NCBI GenBank assembly: GCA_008360975.2
Contig: CM039179.1
Coordinates: forward strand, 62,410,666 to 62,474,665
Length of the DNA: 64,000 bases
Source: Lichenostomus cassidix
Taxonomy: Eukaryota > Chordata > Aves > Passeriformes > Meliphagidae
Direction: 5' to 3'
Below are positions 63,171-64,000 of the stretch, piece after piece. The notes under the pieces are model-generated. The model did no database searches. It was given only the letters and a program-made list of their open reading frames with translations, and was not told where the DNA came from. Made by a program: the position numbers and the translations under genes. Positions within the stretch are counted from its first letter, which is position 1. Every line of letters starts with the position of its first letter.

Positions 63171-64000
63171 TTTTTTTTTGTATGCAGCAAATTAATGTTT
63201 ACAAAATGCAGTGTAGTATGAAATCCTCTATTCTCTTGGGATGCAGACCACATACTGACCAGGGTTTCTGTCTCAGCTGGTGATTCCAGTTGCATAACTG
63301 GAACAGAGCATGGGTAATCACCATGTGAGCACAACCAGCCACAAATGGCAAAATGCTTAACAATGTCTCAGCTCCAGGGCACTGTCTCCAGAGCTTTTTT
63401 TTCAGGCCTATACCTCTTAGTGCCCCTGTGCAAGTGTTTGCATAGCAGTGCTGTTGTGCTAAATACAGAGATGGACTTGCAAATCTGAACTGGGAGAAAT
63501 AGACTCAATTTTATGCTTTGAAAAGCACTGGGGAACTTGACAGTTTTCTTTCAGTAAAAAAAAAATTCTTTTTTTTTCTGGAGTGAATTACCCTTCAATT
63601 TGTCAAATTAGTGCAATACCAAATGAAATGAGTTCATGATCAGAACAAATGTGAACTAGATTTCTATCAGTGAACCAAATTCTGCAACTGACATAATACA
63701 TTGCATCTTCTCCCATATGAAATGCAAATGGACAGGATCTGGCCTGAGACTGTGATTAGTACTTCTGATTTCCCTAGAAAAGTGTCTGTATATAAACTGA
63801 ATCACTCCTGATTGTGCCAGGATTTAGTTCACAAGGGAAATAAATCTCAAGCATGTGACTCAATGGATCTTAATTGATTTAATAAATATCATACACTAGT
63901 ATCCATATTTTCTTGACTTTCTGGATTTTCCTCTTTCTCTGTTTTATTGACCAATATCACACCATTTCCTATTTGTTTTTGCTATACAGTGCATGTCTCT
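63171..64000. other. Window end; non-coding, part possibly conserved (63,570-63,900)
   Basis: No gene recognised. The last several hundred bases include CATATGAAATGCAAATGG near 63715, which holds the POU octamer ATGCAAAT, as well as TTAATTGATTTAATAAATATC near 63871. These resemble enhancer sequence. Any element here may continue past the window edge. Confidence 0.35.

Noticed and set aside
1..64000. CRISPR arrays, operons, bacterial or phage systems
   Set aside because: No regularly spaced direct repeats, no densely packed long frames and clear bird retroelements. The window is vertebrate non-coding DNA.

Overview
The window looks like bird nuclear DNA, most likely from a songbird or another neoavian. 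I find no intact protein-coding gene, rRNA, tRNA or CRISPR array in it. The bird assignment rests on three insertions. One is a minus-strand CR1 LINE 3' end near 32.65-32.93 kb, and another is a plus-strand CR1 fragment near 57.20-57.41 kb. The third is a solo endogenous-retrovirus LTR near 57.96-58.55 kb whose layout matches a common bird LTR type. Low repeat density, short microsatellites and moderate AT-richness fit a bird intergenic or long-intron region. Nearly all open frames are under 160 codons, scattered over both strands and all frames, and show no protein family I recognise, so I read them as chance.

Layout. From 1 to about 19.3 kb is mostly featureless single-copy DNA. The exceptions are a CpG-richer patch at 2.27-2.71 kb, a T-run, a small tandem duplication and a short hairpin. 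From 19.3 to 28.8 kb several AT-rich stretches carry homeodomain-type TAAT cores and look like conserved non-coding elements (CNEs); this is judgement from texture, not alignment. From 28.8 to 32.6 kb are small tandem duplications and an A-rich tract, then the first CR1. From 33 to 45.5 kb is AT-rich single-copy DNA with one CNE-like block at 38.38-38.86 kb. From 45.6 to 51.3 kb are a 9-bp minisatellite, a 10-bp-stem hairpin, the longest stop-free frame in the window (48,130-48,858), a pentanucleotide repeat, an E-box cluster and another CNE-like block. From 57 to 58.6 kb lie the second CR1 and the solo LTR. The last kilobase and a half again looks CNE-like.

How parts relate. Nothing here forms an operon-like or multi-gene system. 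The most reasonable reading is a gene-poor regulatory region, or part of a very long intron, holding scattered enhancer candidates and a few decayed retroelements. The best place for a closer look is 48.05-48.86 kb, where a sequence with CNE texture begins just after a splice-acceptor-like site and opens into an unusually long stop-free frame. I found no convincing new biological system.
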